In this document: in pieces, positions 1-10,545 of the stretch | Position numbering within the stretch: position 1 is the first letter of the stretch | Layout: the number at the start of each line of letters is the position of its first letter | DNA from: Portulaca oleracea | Lineage: Eukaryota > Streptophyta > Magnoliopsida > Caryophyllales > Portulacaceae | Length of the DNA: 64,000 nucleotides | Assembly: GCA_029582165.1 (NCBI GenBank) | Contig: CM055869.1 | Location: 56,617,518 to 56,681,517, forward strand | Reading direction: 5' to 3' | The notes under the pieces: generated by a model | Database searches by the model: none | Seen by the model: only the letters and a program-made list of their open reading frames with translations | Told to the model about the DNA's origin: nothing | Translations under genes and position numbers: made by a program

Positions 1-67
1 GGCACTCGAGAAAAAGAAAAAGGAAAAGAGAAAGGAAAAGTTATTATGAAGATGAACGGTAAATTGG

Positions 68-377
68 TACTCTCTACGTTTTAAATTAATTGTCATATTT
101 TATAATTTTGCATATATCAATGTGTAATTAAAAAATCTACCTAAAAAATTAACTAGATAATTTAATATCACTATTTTTCAAAGTGTTTTTTTCGCATATT
201 AAGATATGAATAATGAGAGAATGTGAGTATAAATAATTTTATTGATTGGAAAAATAAAAGGTTAATATAATTATTAAAGTTAAAATAATTGAGTTATGTA
301 TTGAGAAATGAAAAATGAAAAATATTTTTAAATATAAAATTAATTTAACTGTCAATTAATATGCAATGGAGGGACTA
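68..377. mobile_element. Stowaway-like MITE
   Basis: A roughly 306-bp AT-rich segment lies between TA dinucleotides at 68-69 and 376-377. Its ends are imperfect inverted repeats: the left end begins CTCTCTACGTTTTAAATTAA, and the reverse complement of the right end begins GTCCCTCCATTGCATATTAA. Both resemble the CTCCCTCCGT terminus of Stowaway MITEs. It has no coding capacity and lies just upstream of the first copy of a duplicated gene 5' end. Confidence 0.6.
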
Positions 378-589
378 GTTAATACTATTACCAACCCCCC
401 ACCCCAACTAAAAAACTTGGATTTAATTTACAGTCCCCAATTTCTGGAAAGTATTCTCCACTTTATCCTCCCTCCTCACTTCCTCACTACTTTGATAGCT
501 TTCTTCATCCGAACAAATCCAAACCCAAAACTGAACCCCGTCTTTCACGCATTAAAGATTTCTTCAATCCCCCCTTTTTAGGAACAGAA

Positions 590-1036
590 ATTTCTCTGAA
601 TTTACTATAAAAGATTAGCTCAATTAACAGCAGAGTACAAACCCTAGTTTCATTTTGGCTTGGAAACTACTCACTCCAGCAAGAGCTAGCCTTTGCGAAA
701 GAGAGAACTTTGTTCTGAGGCTTAAGATCTGCATATATGGCACCATCTCGAGGTTTATATCTGGTATATCTTCTGCTTTGTTTTGTGTTTTTGGTCATAT
801 ATTTAGATCTGTATTATTTAACTTCTTCAGTTCTGTATGTTTATATAGCTGTATTTGGGTTGAAGAAAACTAATTAATCTTTGAGTGTTAGTCCCAGAAA
901 AGTTCTATATTACTTTATAATGTTTTCTCCTTGAAATGAATCAATCAATTAATCAAGTAATCTGTATTCTCAATTTGCAGGTTTTGCTGGTGAAGGAATT
1001 TGGGAATGAGCAGCATAGGCAAAAGATTAATAAAAG
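590..1036 (+). pseudogene. 5' end of an unrecognised gene, copy A (two exons)
   Basis: I do not recognise the product. A candidate ATG at 737 opens a 9-codon exon (737-763) ending at a GT donor. A second exon (981-1036, 56 nt) follows a TTTGCAG acceptor and ends at AG|GTAAC. Joined, it reads MAPSRGLYL and then a basic stretch containing NEQHRQKI. The reason to trust it is copy B, about 8.1 kb downstream, which has the same two exon lengths, splice sites, leader and mostly conservative amino-acid differences. Homology continues about 130 bp into the next intron and is then lost to repeats and transposons. No downstream exons were found, so it is either a truncated duplicate or a gene whose 3' exons lie outside what I can recognise. 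The exact 5' end is unknown; the shared leader starts near 590. Confidence 0.45.
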
Positions 1037-1167
1037 GTAACTAACTAATTACTTTCTCATTACCATTTTATTTGTCGCAATAGTTTTCGTGTCATTGAAA
1101 TATTGAAATTTTTGTCCTGAAGTACAAAGTGCATATGAATTCTGAGGTATAACTTCATAGTTTCTTA

Positions 1168-1445
1168 GTGTATATTGGTTGTCTAAGTTTGATCTCTTCA
1201 TTTTTTTTAGTTTTATTTTGTATGCATATTTATGGTTTTGCTTTTATATTTGCGGTTTTGCCTTGAGTGTATATTGGTTGTCTAAGTTTGGTTTCTTAAT
1301 TATTATTTTTAGTTTTATTTTGTATGCATATTTATGGGTTTGCTTTCATGTTTGCGGTTTTGCTTTCAGTATATATTGTTTATCTAAGTTTGATCTCTTA
1401 ATTTTTTTAGTTTTATTTTGTATGCATTTTTGTGGTTTTACTTTG
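1168..1445. repeat. Tandem repeat, three ~100-bp units
   Basis: Three successive diverged copies start near 1168, 1267 and 1370, each opening with a variant of GTATATTGGTTGTCTAAG and containing TTTTATTTTGTATGCAT. The repeat lies in the intron after exon 2 of gene copy A. The long reading frame through it is a by-product of the repeat. Copy B has only the first part of this sequence, so the array expanded after the duplication or was lost from copy B. Confidence 0.75.
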
Positions 1446-1809
1446 TTTTGATTCATTACTTGGACTAGCTTCTGCGGGATGAGTTAATAAAAAGAAAATA
1501 AGGAATTGTTACAGCTTCTGAATTATGTTTCCAGTCATAATTTACAAGACTTTTGGTAAATTGTGATTGTTTTCTTTAGTTCAGTAATTATACACTTGAT
1601 ATAATTTCATTTTATCATACAAACCATTGTCACTCTTGCTAGGGCAAGTCATGTTCTGTATTTACTATGCATAAGACATAATTGGACATATTTTTTAGTT
1701 TTTATTCCATGAAGTATACAGATTTTGGTGTAATATTGGGTTTAGTTTGCTGTGAAATGACATTGATATTAGTGGGATAATTATGTTTAAGAAACATTTT
1801 AATTTTTTG

Positions 1810-2580
1810 TATTTTAGAGTGTATCTTTCACCAATTTATAGTGTATCTCTTCTCATCAATAATAGTACAGAACTAAATGAATTTCTTTTCTTATCAATAA
1901 TAATTCAATGGTTTGCTAGTAAGCATAATTAATGACATACAAGTCTAGGTAGGGTTTGAATTTTATTTATAGTTTATTTTATTTAATGAGTGATACTTTT
2001 CTCCTGTAGTGTAATGTATGTTTCATACATATGTAATGTATCATTTATGTTTTCCTATGTATGTTTTACATAATGTATCATATCTATGTTACAATGTATC
2101 TTTTTCATCATAATTGTTATATTTTTTCCGTTACAGTGTATCTTTCTTCATCATGACTGTCAACTTTTTCCATGAGATAAATGTATCTTTTATCCATATG
2201 TAATGTATTATTTATATTTTGTAATGTATTTTATCATCATAATTGTTATATTTTTCCAAACTAATTGCATCTTTTACCCGCATGTAATATATTTTTTCTA
2301 TTTTTTGATGTTGTTTTTATCTTTTTTTATGTATCTTTTACGAGATATATTATATCTGCGTTACAATGTATTTTTTTCATCATAAGTGTTATTATTTTTT
2401 CATCATGTAAGTGTATCTTTTTTTTTTTATCGCTATAAGTGTATCTTTTACCCATATGTAATGTATTATTTCTATTTTTTGATGTAGCTTTTATGCAATG
2501 TATTATTTCTAAACTGTAATGTATCTTTTTAAAATTACTTTTTCCATTATTTAATGTATCTTTGCCCATTTGCCCCTTAC
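1810..2580. repeat. Degenerate ~21-22 bp periodic array with TGTATC core
   Basis: The hexamer TGTATC (often ATGTATC or GTGTATC) recurs throughout. Neighbouring copies are often 21-22 bp apart, or about twice that. Examples are the start near 1819 to the next copy 22 bp later, and ATGTATC near 2180 followed about 22 bp later by ATGTATT. The array ends just before the putative terminus and promoter of the OTU-fused MULE, so it may be subterminal sequence of that element. No gene is seen in it. Confidence 0.6.
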
Positions 2581-2819
2581 AAGATACCTTATAATTTTGG
2601 GTATTGCTTTTCGTCGCCCCCCTTTTTATTATTGTCGCCCAACCAAAAGACATTTTTGCCCCTCGTATATTTCAACTCTCTTCCCTCTCCCCTCACTCTC
2701 CCCTCACTCTCTCTAAATTTTTGATTTATTGTTGAAATTTAACCTAAAATGTCAAGAGAAGGTGATAATTCAAATGAAGAGGAAGAGGTTAGTTTGTAAA
2801 TTTTAATTTTGTATAAAAA

Positions 2820-2944
2820 AACAAAACAAAAAATAAATTTCCTGGAAAAAGGCCGGTGTCGCGATTCAGATTTGTACCGTGGCGCATGCTGTCTACCAGA
2901 TCCTGCACCGGCCTTTTTCCGGGAAATTTTTTTTTTGTTTTTTT
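2820..2944. repeat. Long inverted repeat (hairpin) in the MULE intron
   Basis: The left arm includes CCTGGAAAAAGGCCGGTG (near 2840-2857) and the right arm CACCGGCCTTTTTCCGGG (near 2905-2922). A/T-rich extensions also pair, so the arms are about 35 bp with one or two mismatches, around a loop of about 45-50 nt. It lies in the first intron of the OTU-MULE transposase. It could be a small foldback MITE insertion or a stem that feeds small RNAs; the sequence does not decide between them. Confidence 0.8.
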
Positions 2945-2999
2945 TTCAAAAAATTTATAAAATTGGAAAATTATTATTTACATATAAAATATGTTAATA

Positions 3000-3630
3000 T
3001 TATTTATTTATTTGTTTATAATATTATTATTAAGGTAATCAATTTATTAATTATAATTGTTATGTTAATTATGTTAAAATTTTGTTAATTAATATTATTT
3101 TAATTAATATGGTTATTATTATTATTATTATAGTATTGTTATTATTATTATTATTATAGTATTGTTAATTTATTTATTTATTTACGTATTGTTATTATTA
3201 TTATTATTATAGTATGTTAATTATGTTAATTAATTTGGTTATTTCTATTTATAATATTATTATTAAGGTAATCAATGTTGTTAATTGTAATTATTATGTT
3301 GATTATGTTAAAATTGTGTTACTTAATATTATTAAAATAAGTTGTTTGTAGGTGTATTCTTAATAATATTAAGTGTTGTTAATATTATTATTTATTTATT
3401 TATAATATTATTATTAAGATAAATAATGTTGTTAATTATTATTAATATGTTAATTATGTTAAAATTATTAATATGTTGTTATTATTTATTTATTTATTGA
3501 TAATATTATTATTATATTAATTAATATTAGAATTGTATGTTAATTATTAATGTTAAAGCTATTGTTATTAGTATTAGGAATTTCTAATATCCCAGTTATT
3601 ATTAGTATAATAATAATAATTGTTTCTATT
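3000..3630. other. AT-rich intronic stretch without a gene
   Basis: This is the remainder of intron 1 of the OTU-MULE gene. It is mostly TTA/ATT trinucleotide runs and repeated variants of TTATTTATTTATAATATTAT. The intron ends with TTTGTAG at about 3632-3638. I see no coding or regulatory signal in it. Confidence 0.7.
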
Positions 3631-5627
3631 GTTTGTAGGTTTTTTTGGAGGACTTTGGCGGGGACGACGTTGATTATTCCACTCATTTTGTAACGCAAAA
3701 TGTTTTTGAGAGTATTGACGCATTGTAAGAATGGGCTAATGGAGTTGCTATGGGTATAGGTTTTAGGTTTGTACGAGCTTCGTACAAGAGAAAAGATGCG
3801 GATAGTCCGTTAAGGTATTATTTGAAGTGTTGAAGGTACGGTAAATATCGTAGGAAACTGAATGATCTCGATGATGTGACTCGTCGGAGTACGTCAACGA
3901 AGGCGTGCCAATATAATTTCGCCATTGTTGTGTGGACTCGCAACGAAACGGAATGGCGAGTTCGTGTGTGCGACGGCGACCGGGGGAAGCACAATCATGC
4001 CTTCATCGTGTACGAGGAAGGGCATCGTCACGAACATCCATTAACCTCTGAAATGAAAGAACATGTCCGGGATATGACCAACACGGGGTGCACACCGGCA
4101 ACGATACAAACGTCGTTGAAGATTAGGTTCTCCGCCTCTACGATAAACGTGAAGCAAGTATACAACGAGCAGACAAATATGCGCACTGAGGAATTGGATG
4201 GTAGGATGGCTGCGGGACAATGTCTGCGCATGGTGAAACTCGGCGGGTACGTCTCATTTGTCGATTATGATGACGATGGCGAGCTTCGTAAGGATTTTTT
4301 TATGTCATCCTTACTCGTTGAAGTTGCTACGTACGTACCCAAATGTCATTCTCATTGACACAACGTACAAGACAAACAAGACAAAGTGATCTTTATGTGA
4401 GCTCGTAGGCATGACACCGACAAACCGCAACTTCCAGATTGCTTACTTATTCATGCGGGACGAGAAGATGTAATCATATGAGTGGCTAATGTGGAGGGTG
4501 CATGAATTGTTGGGTCCCGATGTAATTCCATCCGTGTTTGTGACGGACAAGCAGGATGCTTTGTTGGGGGTGTTGCCAGGGTTTACCCAAATGTGCACCA
4601 ACTTTTGTGCGTGTGGCATATTGCGAATGAAGTGGAGAACAAAGTAAACAAACTTACTGGGGGCCCTAAGCTCGGACTCGGGCTTCATTTCAGAGATCAT
4701 TTCTGGAACGACATTGTACATGCGAAGACTGTTGGAGATTTCAAGGTCAAGTGGAAAGACGTTGTTAACGCGTGGATCGGGCAAAACAAACCGATAGTTG
4801 ATTATCTTACGGGGACGTGATTGAGTCATAAAGAAAAATTTGTTTGTGCTTGGACCGACAATGTACCTCACATGGGGAATACAACCACTTCAAGAATTGA
4901 GAGCCATCATTCATCACTAAAATATTATATCGGCAGTTCCAGAGACACCTTCGATCGTGTGTTTGCGAAAATTCATCATCACTTGGAGAATCAACATACG
5001 GAGATTAAGAGGGAGCTTGAACAGTCAAGGAGCACGTACAGGCAATTAGGTCCATCTCATTTCTTTAAGAATTTGCACGGAAGAGTATCTCATCACGCAT
5101 TGGACCTTTTGTCGTATGAGCTCAATAAGATGCTGGCGATGAGATATGAAGGAGAATGCTACTTATGCGATCACCTGGTGTCGAGAACCCACCTCCTACT
5201 GTGCGCGTGTTCTATGATGGAAGTTTACGCATTTGGAGAGCCAATTTCGCTAACACGGATAAATATGTTTTGGAGACAACTGACAGTGATTGGCGATGGT
5301 GAACCTGCATGCTCAAATGATGTTCCATCAGGTACAGACTTAGAACAATTTGAGGAAATGGCTAACCAGGTTCGGGAGAGTGACCCAACAGTTGTACGAC
5401 ACGTAAACAGTGTCCTCAATGGAAAGTTGAATCCCGACAGTGAGTACGAACGATCATCGGGACGGGGTAGCAAGACTACGACGAACTCGTCAAGGAAAAA
5501 GGGAATCAGTTCTTCATCAGTTGGGATGGGGTCAACAGGTTTGCAAATCTTAATCTTTATAGCACTTGTTTGGTTTTCATAATGATTATATATTGTTGTT
5601 TATAACTTAAGATAATATGATTCGCAG

Positions 5628-6289
5628 GTATCAACCGGATGCGTCAAGATCCGTTCCCGTTCGAGGACGCTTTGCCACATTTCATTCTGCCATACGTCGT
5701 TGGATGGACGGATGTGGAATCTGATGACAACTGTGGGTTCAGATGCGTAGTCGAGGTAGGTTACAGGGATGAGCATTTGTGGTCAAGTGCAAGGTGGTCA
5801 ATGGGCACTAAGTTGCAGGCGAGTGAAAATGCATATATTATTGCGTTTTCTAATAGCAAGGAGATGTTCCTTGAGACCTACTCAAGGATTCACGACCACT
5901 TGGCTGGGCCAGCCCCGTATGAACATTGGATGTCGGCTCCAAATGATTTATTTCCAGCTGCGACAGTGACGAATATGATGTGGATCTTCTTGTCAACACC
6001 TCCTGGTCCACGATCGCAGACTGCTGAATTATACATATCAATATTACCCATAAGATGAAGGCCTAGACGTACGGCACCTGCGAAAGTTCAGGGAATTGTG
6101 CGGGTGAACAACCACTTCATGCTAATCCATTTACGGGATGACTGCCCTCTACCGCTGATTCATATTGGATGGCGAGCAGCTAGAGACACAACTGTTCAAG
6201 GTTGGGCCAGGCTCATATTGATAGATGGCAGGCTATTAGGGTCGCTCAACGCCAATGATGGTTGTAGTTGTACCCTTGTGTATATATGA
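5628..6289 (+). pseudogene. OTU-type cysteine protease domain fused to the MULE transposase
   Basis: This exon follows an 89-bp intron (5539-5627) with standard GT-AG ends, and the upstream transposase frame continues into it without a shift. OTU proteases cleave ubiquitin-like conjugates using a Cys-His pair. Here the Cys motif is DDNCGFRCVV (about 5725-5755), preceded by DV, and the His motif is NHFMLIHL (about 6104-6127), followed by a PLIHIGW segment typical of OTU ends in plant MULE proteins. Spacing and order fit the family. One in-frame TGA at about 6056 separates the two halves, and the frame is otherwise open to 6289. Together with the stops upstream, this copy is a relic, but the catalytic residues survive. 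The OTU assignment rests on motifs only. Confidence 0.7.
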
Positions 6290-6404
6290 ATTGCTATTAT
6301 ATTTAAATTGAAACTGATGTAGTTAATTGGAACATTATCGGCAAACATAACACAAATTAACACAAATTAACACAAATTAACACAAATTAACACAACGCAA
6401 ACAT

Positions 6405-8080
6405 TCCCTAAAGTGAGGTTGCTCTCAATTACCTAGTTTCATCCATAATTGTGTGCTTGCTTGTTTCTTTTGAGATTAGAAGGGTAATTAGTTTGATCTT
6501 GATAGATATAGTTTTTGCAATTCTTTTTATGGTTTCATTTTCTCTTGTATATAACCTTTCATTCATACTTGGGCTATGCTTGATTAAGTTTGATTAATTA
6601 AATTTCTTATCGATGCTTTCCTGAAAAGATTTGTAAATAAAATTTTCACTTTCACTTTGAACTTTTTCTTTTGACTTGTTTTCGTTTTGTCCCGTTTATT
6701 TTCTATTTTCGTTCTTTTCTTTATTTTCTACTTTGTTTGTGAGTTTAGCCTTACTTAGGGACAAACAAGGTGTAAGCATAGGGGGATTTTATAAGTGTAT
6801 TTTACATATATGTGATCTTGGATTATTTAGAGTTAATTTGAGTGATTATCGATATGATTTGACTATTTTATACTCGAATTCTCTATATTATGCTTGGTTG
6901 GAGTTTGGTATAGTTTTGAAGGAAATTTGTATTAAAAGTGAAGAAATCAAGCTCAAAAACAAGCGAAGGAGTCCAAGTGGATCACTAGCAAAAGACAAAT
7001 TTACCCCAAGGCCTAAAACTTAGGCCCAAGATGTCATAGGATACCGTCAGGCACCAACACGGATGCAAATTGGCTCAACACGACCCGTGCCAGGGCCCAG
7101 AGAGCAACAAAATTTGAAGAAATAATCACCACGACCCGTGCCAATTCAACACGGACCGTGGTGTGCCTAACACGGGTCATGGTGGTGTGAAACGATCCGT
7201 GGTGATGGCTGTTTATGGCGTTTTGACGTTTTGGATGCTTTTAATTGCTATATAATTGTTGGGTCGGGTGTGTTGGTTATCATTGATTCCCATCCATCAT
7301 CATCTTCATTCAGCCATATTCATTCCCTCTCATCCACTATTCCATCCAAGTTCATCCCTAATTGAAGATTGAGAGTTCATTGGAGTTTGAAGATCAACTT
7401 GCAAGAATCTATTGAAGTGGAGGAGCAAAAGTCCCCACCGATTACCAATCAAGCAAGGATTGATTCGACACTCGTTTACTTCTCTTTCTTATAGTTTTTC
7501 ATGCATTTTAATATAGATTTTCATATGTTTTGTGATTTGAACTTGAGTAGTAAGTAGTTTCTTTTAGTTTGGGGGCCTCATTAGTTTCTCTTATGGATTG
7601 AGTTTTGTTGGATTGAACAAGTTTGTTAATCTAGTTTGAATGCATTTTATTTAACCTTTGATTATGTATGTCATTGTTTTTGACTGGTCATCAAGGATAT
7701 GGAATTAGATTGTTGAATGAAGTACCGAACAGAGAAATTCGATAATCGGAACCCTTGGGATTAAACTAGTTATGAAGTGAACTAGATATAGAAGACTTTG
7801 TAATTAGGGGTCTTTTGATAATTTGATCTTTAACTTAGATAAAATTGAAATAACCACGACGGTAGGTGATTGGTTTTTCTAAGTGATCCGTTTCATTGTC
7901 AAAAGCTCGTTACGGAATAATTTATGCGATAATCGACTTTAAAATGTATCAAATTAGTGACTTACATGTTCAATCCACTTGTTTGATTCATAGAGTTACT
8001 TAGGTTCAATCCACTTGTATATGTTAGAGTTAAGTATAAACTTAAATTTAAAACACACCTAAACATAAAATCCACCATTT
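6405..8080. mobile_element. Remnant of an LTR-type retroelement (LTR/leader-like)
   Basis: There is no convincing coding region. The segment has the texture of a plant LTR: a T-rich left part, a CT-rich block (7280-7345), and a run of quasi-palindromes based on CACGACCCGTG between 7057 and 7201. This is the same style of feature as the palindromes in the Athila LTR at 15.0 kb but with a different motif. Clear LTR ends, a primer-binding site and a second copy are not visible in the window, so this is a remnant or solo LTR with uncertain edges. Confidence 0.4.
7057..7201. repeat. Quasi-palindromes with ~20-21 bp spacing
   Basis: Copies of a CACG-N3-CGTG-like motif are centred near 7063 (degenerate), 7084, 7135, 7155, 7176 and 7196. 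Examples are CACGACCCGTG at 7079-7089 and 7130-7140, and CACGGACCGTG at 7150-7160. Successive centres are about 20-21 bp apart, apart from one gap of 51. No coding function is apparent. Confidence 0.7.
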
Positions 8081-8333
8081 GCTCCATTTTTTGGCCGGAA
8101 ATAGGCCGGAATATCACCCCTAAATATTTACATCAAAAATAATGTCACCCAACAATTATTTATCATAAAATATGACCCTTAAAATTATTACACCAAAATA
8201 TAAGATCCCGTTAGTCATTTTTTATTATTTTAATTGTCGAAATTTTAAAATTGACAATTAAAAAAAGATAAAATAATTAAAAAAATTTGATGAACAATTA
8301 GAAACGGAGGGTAGGGAAGGGATGATACATTGG

Positions 8334-8460
8334 TACTATTCCCTACGTCCCAAATTAATTGGCACTTTTACAAAATTTTGACCGTTAATTACTTACAAAT
8401 TATAATGAGTTACAATATAAAATTACCGTCATTAGAAAGATTCTTTACTAAAATTTACTG
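8334..8460. repeat. Stowaway-like MITE fragment
   Basis: ACTATTCCCTACGTCCCAAA at about 8336 matches the Stowaway terminal style. The following sequence, including ACAAATTATAATGAGTTACA, closely resembles the MITE at 50.46 kb. I could not find the matching right terminus before gene copy B, so this is scored as a fragment. Confidence 0.5.
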
Positions 8461-8699
8461 TCATTAGCAAGAATATCAATAGCAAGCAGTCAGTTTCTAT
8501 CGAATTCACTGTTTCCCAGTTCCACTGTCTTAACTCCAATTTAAAGCTATCATTAATTGTAGCTACCAATATATTTACCCTACTTTCATAGCTTCCTTCA
8601 TTTCCAACGCACCGTTCAAAACCACAAATATTCAAAGCCAAACTGAACTCCTTTTTCAAGCATCTTGAAGTTATTTCACTCCACTTCCTCTTCTACCCA

Positions 8700-9523
8700 G
8701 TCCCCCTTTTTTAGGAACAGAAATTACTTTGAATTTACCACAAAAAATTAGCTTAATTAACAGCAGAATACAAACCCTGATTTCATTTTGGCTTGTGAAT
8801 AAACTTGTTACTCCAACAAGAGCTAGCCTTTGGGAAAGAGAAAATTTTGTCTGAGGCTTCAGATCTGCATGCATATATGGCACCATCCAGAGGTTTATAT
8901 ATGGTATATCTTCTGCTTTGTTTTGTGTTTTTTGGTCATATCTTTAGGTCTGTATTATTTAATTTCTTCAATCTTAACAATTTGAAGTGTTGGTTCATAT
9001 AAATATATTATGTAACCATTATTGAATTCTGCATGTTTATATCGCTGCATGCATGTATTTGGGTTGAAGAAATTAAAACTAACCTTTGAGTGTTAGGGTC
9101 TGTAAAATTCAAGGATAAAAGTAATTGAGTAAAAGTTAAATTTTGGTAATTTTTCATAAATTTTGGTCACCAAATTTGGCAAATTTACGTTAATATATCA
9201 ATATTAAATTTTTTGTTTTGTAAATTTTGTTAAATTTAGGCAAAAATTGATAAATTATGGCAAATTGAAGTTACATATGAATTTGACAGGCCAGTCCCAG
9301 AAAACTTCTATATTACTTTATAAAGTTTTTTCTTGAAATCAATCAATCAATTATTTTTATTTTTTTGCAATTGGAACTGGAGCATTTATTTTCTTGAATG
9401 GTAAAAAATTGACAAATGCCCTGCGTGCAATCAATCAATTGCCCTAAATTGTGTTCTCAATTTGCAGATTTTTTTGGTGAAGGAATATAAGAATGGGCAG
9501 CATAGGCAAAAGATCGAAGAAAG
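8700..9523 (+). pseudogene. 5' end of the same unrecognised gene, copy B
   Basis: This is the second copy of the gene start seen at 590-1036. The leader is strongly similar (AGGAACAGAAATT, AACAGCAGAATACAAACCCT). Exon 1 is 8877-8903 (27 nt, MAPSRGLYM) and exon 2 is 9468-9523 (56 nt, containing NGQHRQKI), with the same splice phases as copy A. Intron 1 is longer here because of a 196-bp MITE (9097-9292) and a second small insertion. The intron after exon 2 resembles copy A to about 9660. It is then cut by the 21.8-kb MULE at 10,493, so any 3' exons would lie beyond 32,254 and were not recognised. Function unknown; possibly a truncated tandem duplicate. Confidence 0.45.
9097..9292. mobile_element. 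Small MITE in intron 1 of gene copy B
   Basis: Comparison with copy A shows an insertion between GTGTTAG and TCCCAGAAAA. Its ends are inverted: GGTCTGTAAAATTCA on the left, and GGCCTGTCAAATTCA as the reverse complement of the right end. The interior repeats variants of TAAATTTTGG and CAAATTT. The empty site in copy A makes the insertion clear; the superfamily is uncertain because the target duplication (about 2-3 bp, AG or TAG) is ambiguous. Confidence 0.7.
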
Positions 9524-10492
9524 GTAACCAACTCAGTACTCCCTTGTCACTCAATAATTTTCATATCCGTGAAATATTGAACGTGTTTACTAGATTACAA
9601 TGCTATAGGTATATGAATTCTGAGACATAACTTCATAGTTTCATATTTTTCATGTCTAAGTTTTCAATTTGCGTGATGAAAACTATCTATTGAGTGTACA
9701 TTCTAACTATTAGATTTTGTGAAATTCTCGACTGAAAAAATCAAGTGTTAAAGAGTTAAACACTCGAGAAATAGATCTTAGACCATGGTTTGGTTAGAAT
9801 AATTAAGTACTTTTACTATGGTTGGTTTCCTCTGTGATAGACTGTGTTGCAAAATAATTTGCATGAGATGAACTCTCTGATTGATTTTTATCGAGGAGAA
9901 GTAAACCATATGATGTTTGATTAGGTCATATTGTGCATCAGTCTGCATTATTACTAGGTTGACCTGAAGCCCAAAAATGGAAGTTGAATTATTACCTAGG
10001 TCATATTGGAAGGGCTAGACTTTAAGACCAACTTTCTGTTGCCTTGTGTTGAGTTTAAGACATTCTGGATTTCTCTCACCATCAGTCAACTGCAGTGTGC
10101 TGCTGTTTGCTGAAATGTTAGCCTCGCCTGGCCCTGGTTCACGTTATGAAGATGAAGAATCATAAAATTGTTGTTGTTGTTGAAAAACTTGAACTTTCTT
10201 CTTGGAAGTCGGGCTTGTTCATCTTCATCTTTAGGTGTCGTCCTTGTCTCTGAGGTTCTCATCATAACCTATTTTCTCCTCTACATGCCTCTATTTCCTA
10301 ATTTAAATGAAATGGAATGCAAAAACGAAATTGAAAGCGGACTTTTTTCGTTTGACTTTAGAAATTTTGAATTTTTGATTGATGAAAAGTTTGATTGATT
10401 TCGAAAAAAACATTTTTTGCTTTTAATTTTAGAGAAATTAAAGTATGTTGGTAGTAAAATGCTTCATCCTTCACCTATTATATATCACCTTT
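9524..10492. other. Intron-like or intergenic sequence, no gene seen
   Basis: The first ~140 bp resembles the intron after exon 2 in gene copy A. The rest is single-copy-looking AT-rich sequence with a short GTT run near 10,170. Apart from that intron homology, I see no coding or regulatory signal that I can support. It ends at the left target duplication of the large MULE (10484-10492). Confidence 0.6.
10484..10492. repeat. Left 9-bp target-site duplication of the large MULE
   Basis: ATCACCTTT lies directly before the left inverted terminus. An identical copy lies directly after the right terminus at 32246-32254. Confidence 0.9.
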
Positions 10493-10545
10493 CAAAAAAA
10501 CGATTATGAGCCCGGGTGCAGGGTGCATTGTGCGCCCGGGCCCAT
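10493..10545. repeat. Left terminal inverted repeat of the large MULE
   Basis: It starts CAAAAAAACGATTATGAGCC. CCCGGG occurs at 10511-10516 and again at 10535-10540, 24 bp apart. The right end shows the same spacing on the opposite strand. The outermost ~14 bp are poorly conserved between the two ends, while the GC-rich part is strongly conserved. Confidence 0.8.

Larger units (their letters stand above)
2749..5538 (+). pseudogene. MULE transposase (FAR1-like N-terminus, DDE core), degraded
   Basis: The product would cut and paste a Mutator-like transposon. A short acidic first exon (ATG 2749, donor near 2788) joins a main exon starting near 3638. The main exon encodes a FAR1-like DNA-binding region (GFRFVRASYKRK, then WRVRVCDGDRGKHNHAF) and the MULE core. 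The three acidic catalytic positions are visible: DTTYKTNK (about 4347), TDKQDAL (about 4543) and ESHHSSLK (about 4900). LCVWHIANEVE lies between the second and third, as in this family. Breaks include in-frame stops near 3727, 3832 and 4818, a frame change near 4335 and another stop near 4385. Intron 1 (about 850 bp) is extremely AT-rich and holds a strong hairpin. It splices in frame to the OTU exon downstream. Confidence 0.85.
2599..6405 (+). mobile_element. MULE carrying a transposase-OTU fusion gene
   Basis: This is a Mutator-like element defined by its transposase gene. The left edge is placed at a C- and T-rich segment from 2599 (CGTCGCCCCCC and later GTCGCCC), which looks like a terminal or promoter sequence, about 150 bp before the first ATG. 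The right end is not recognised; the gene ends at 6289 and is followed by short tandem copies of ACACAAATTA (about 6350-6396) and then unrelated retroelement-like sequence. No target duplication could be assigned, so the element is probably truncated on the right. Its boundaries are approximate. Confidence 0.5.

Noticed and set aside
1179..1451. A 90-codon open frame rich in Phe and Tyr
   Set aside because: It reads through three copies of a ~100-bp tandem repeat in an intron; the repeated peptide has no other support.
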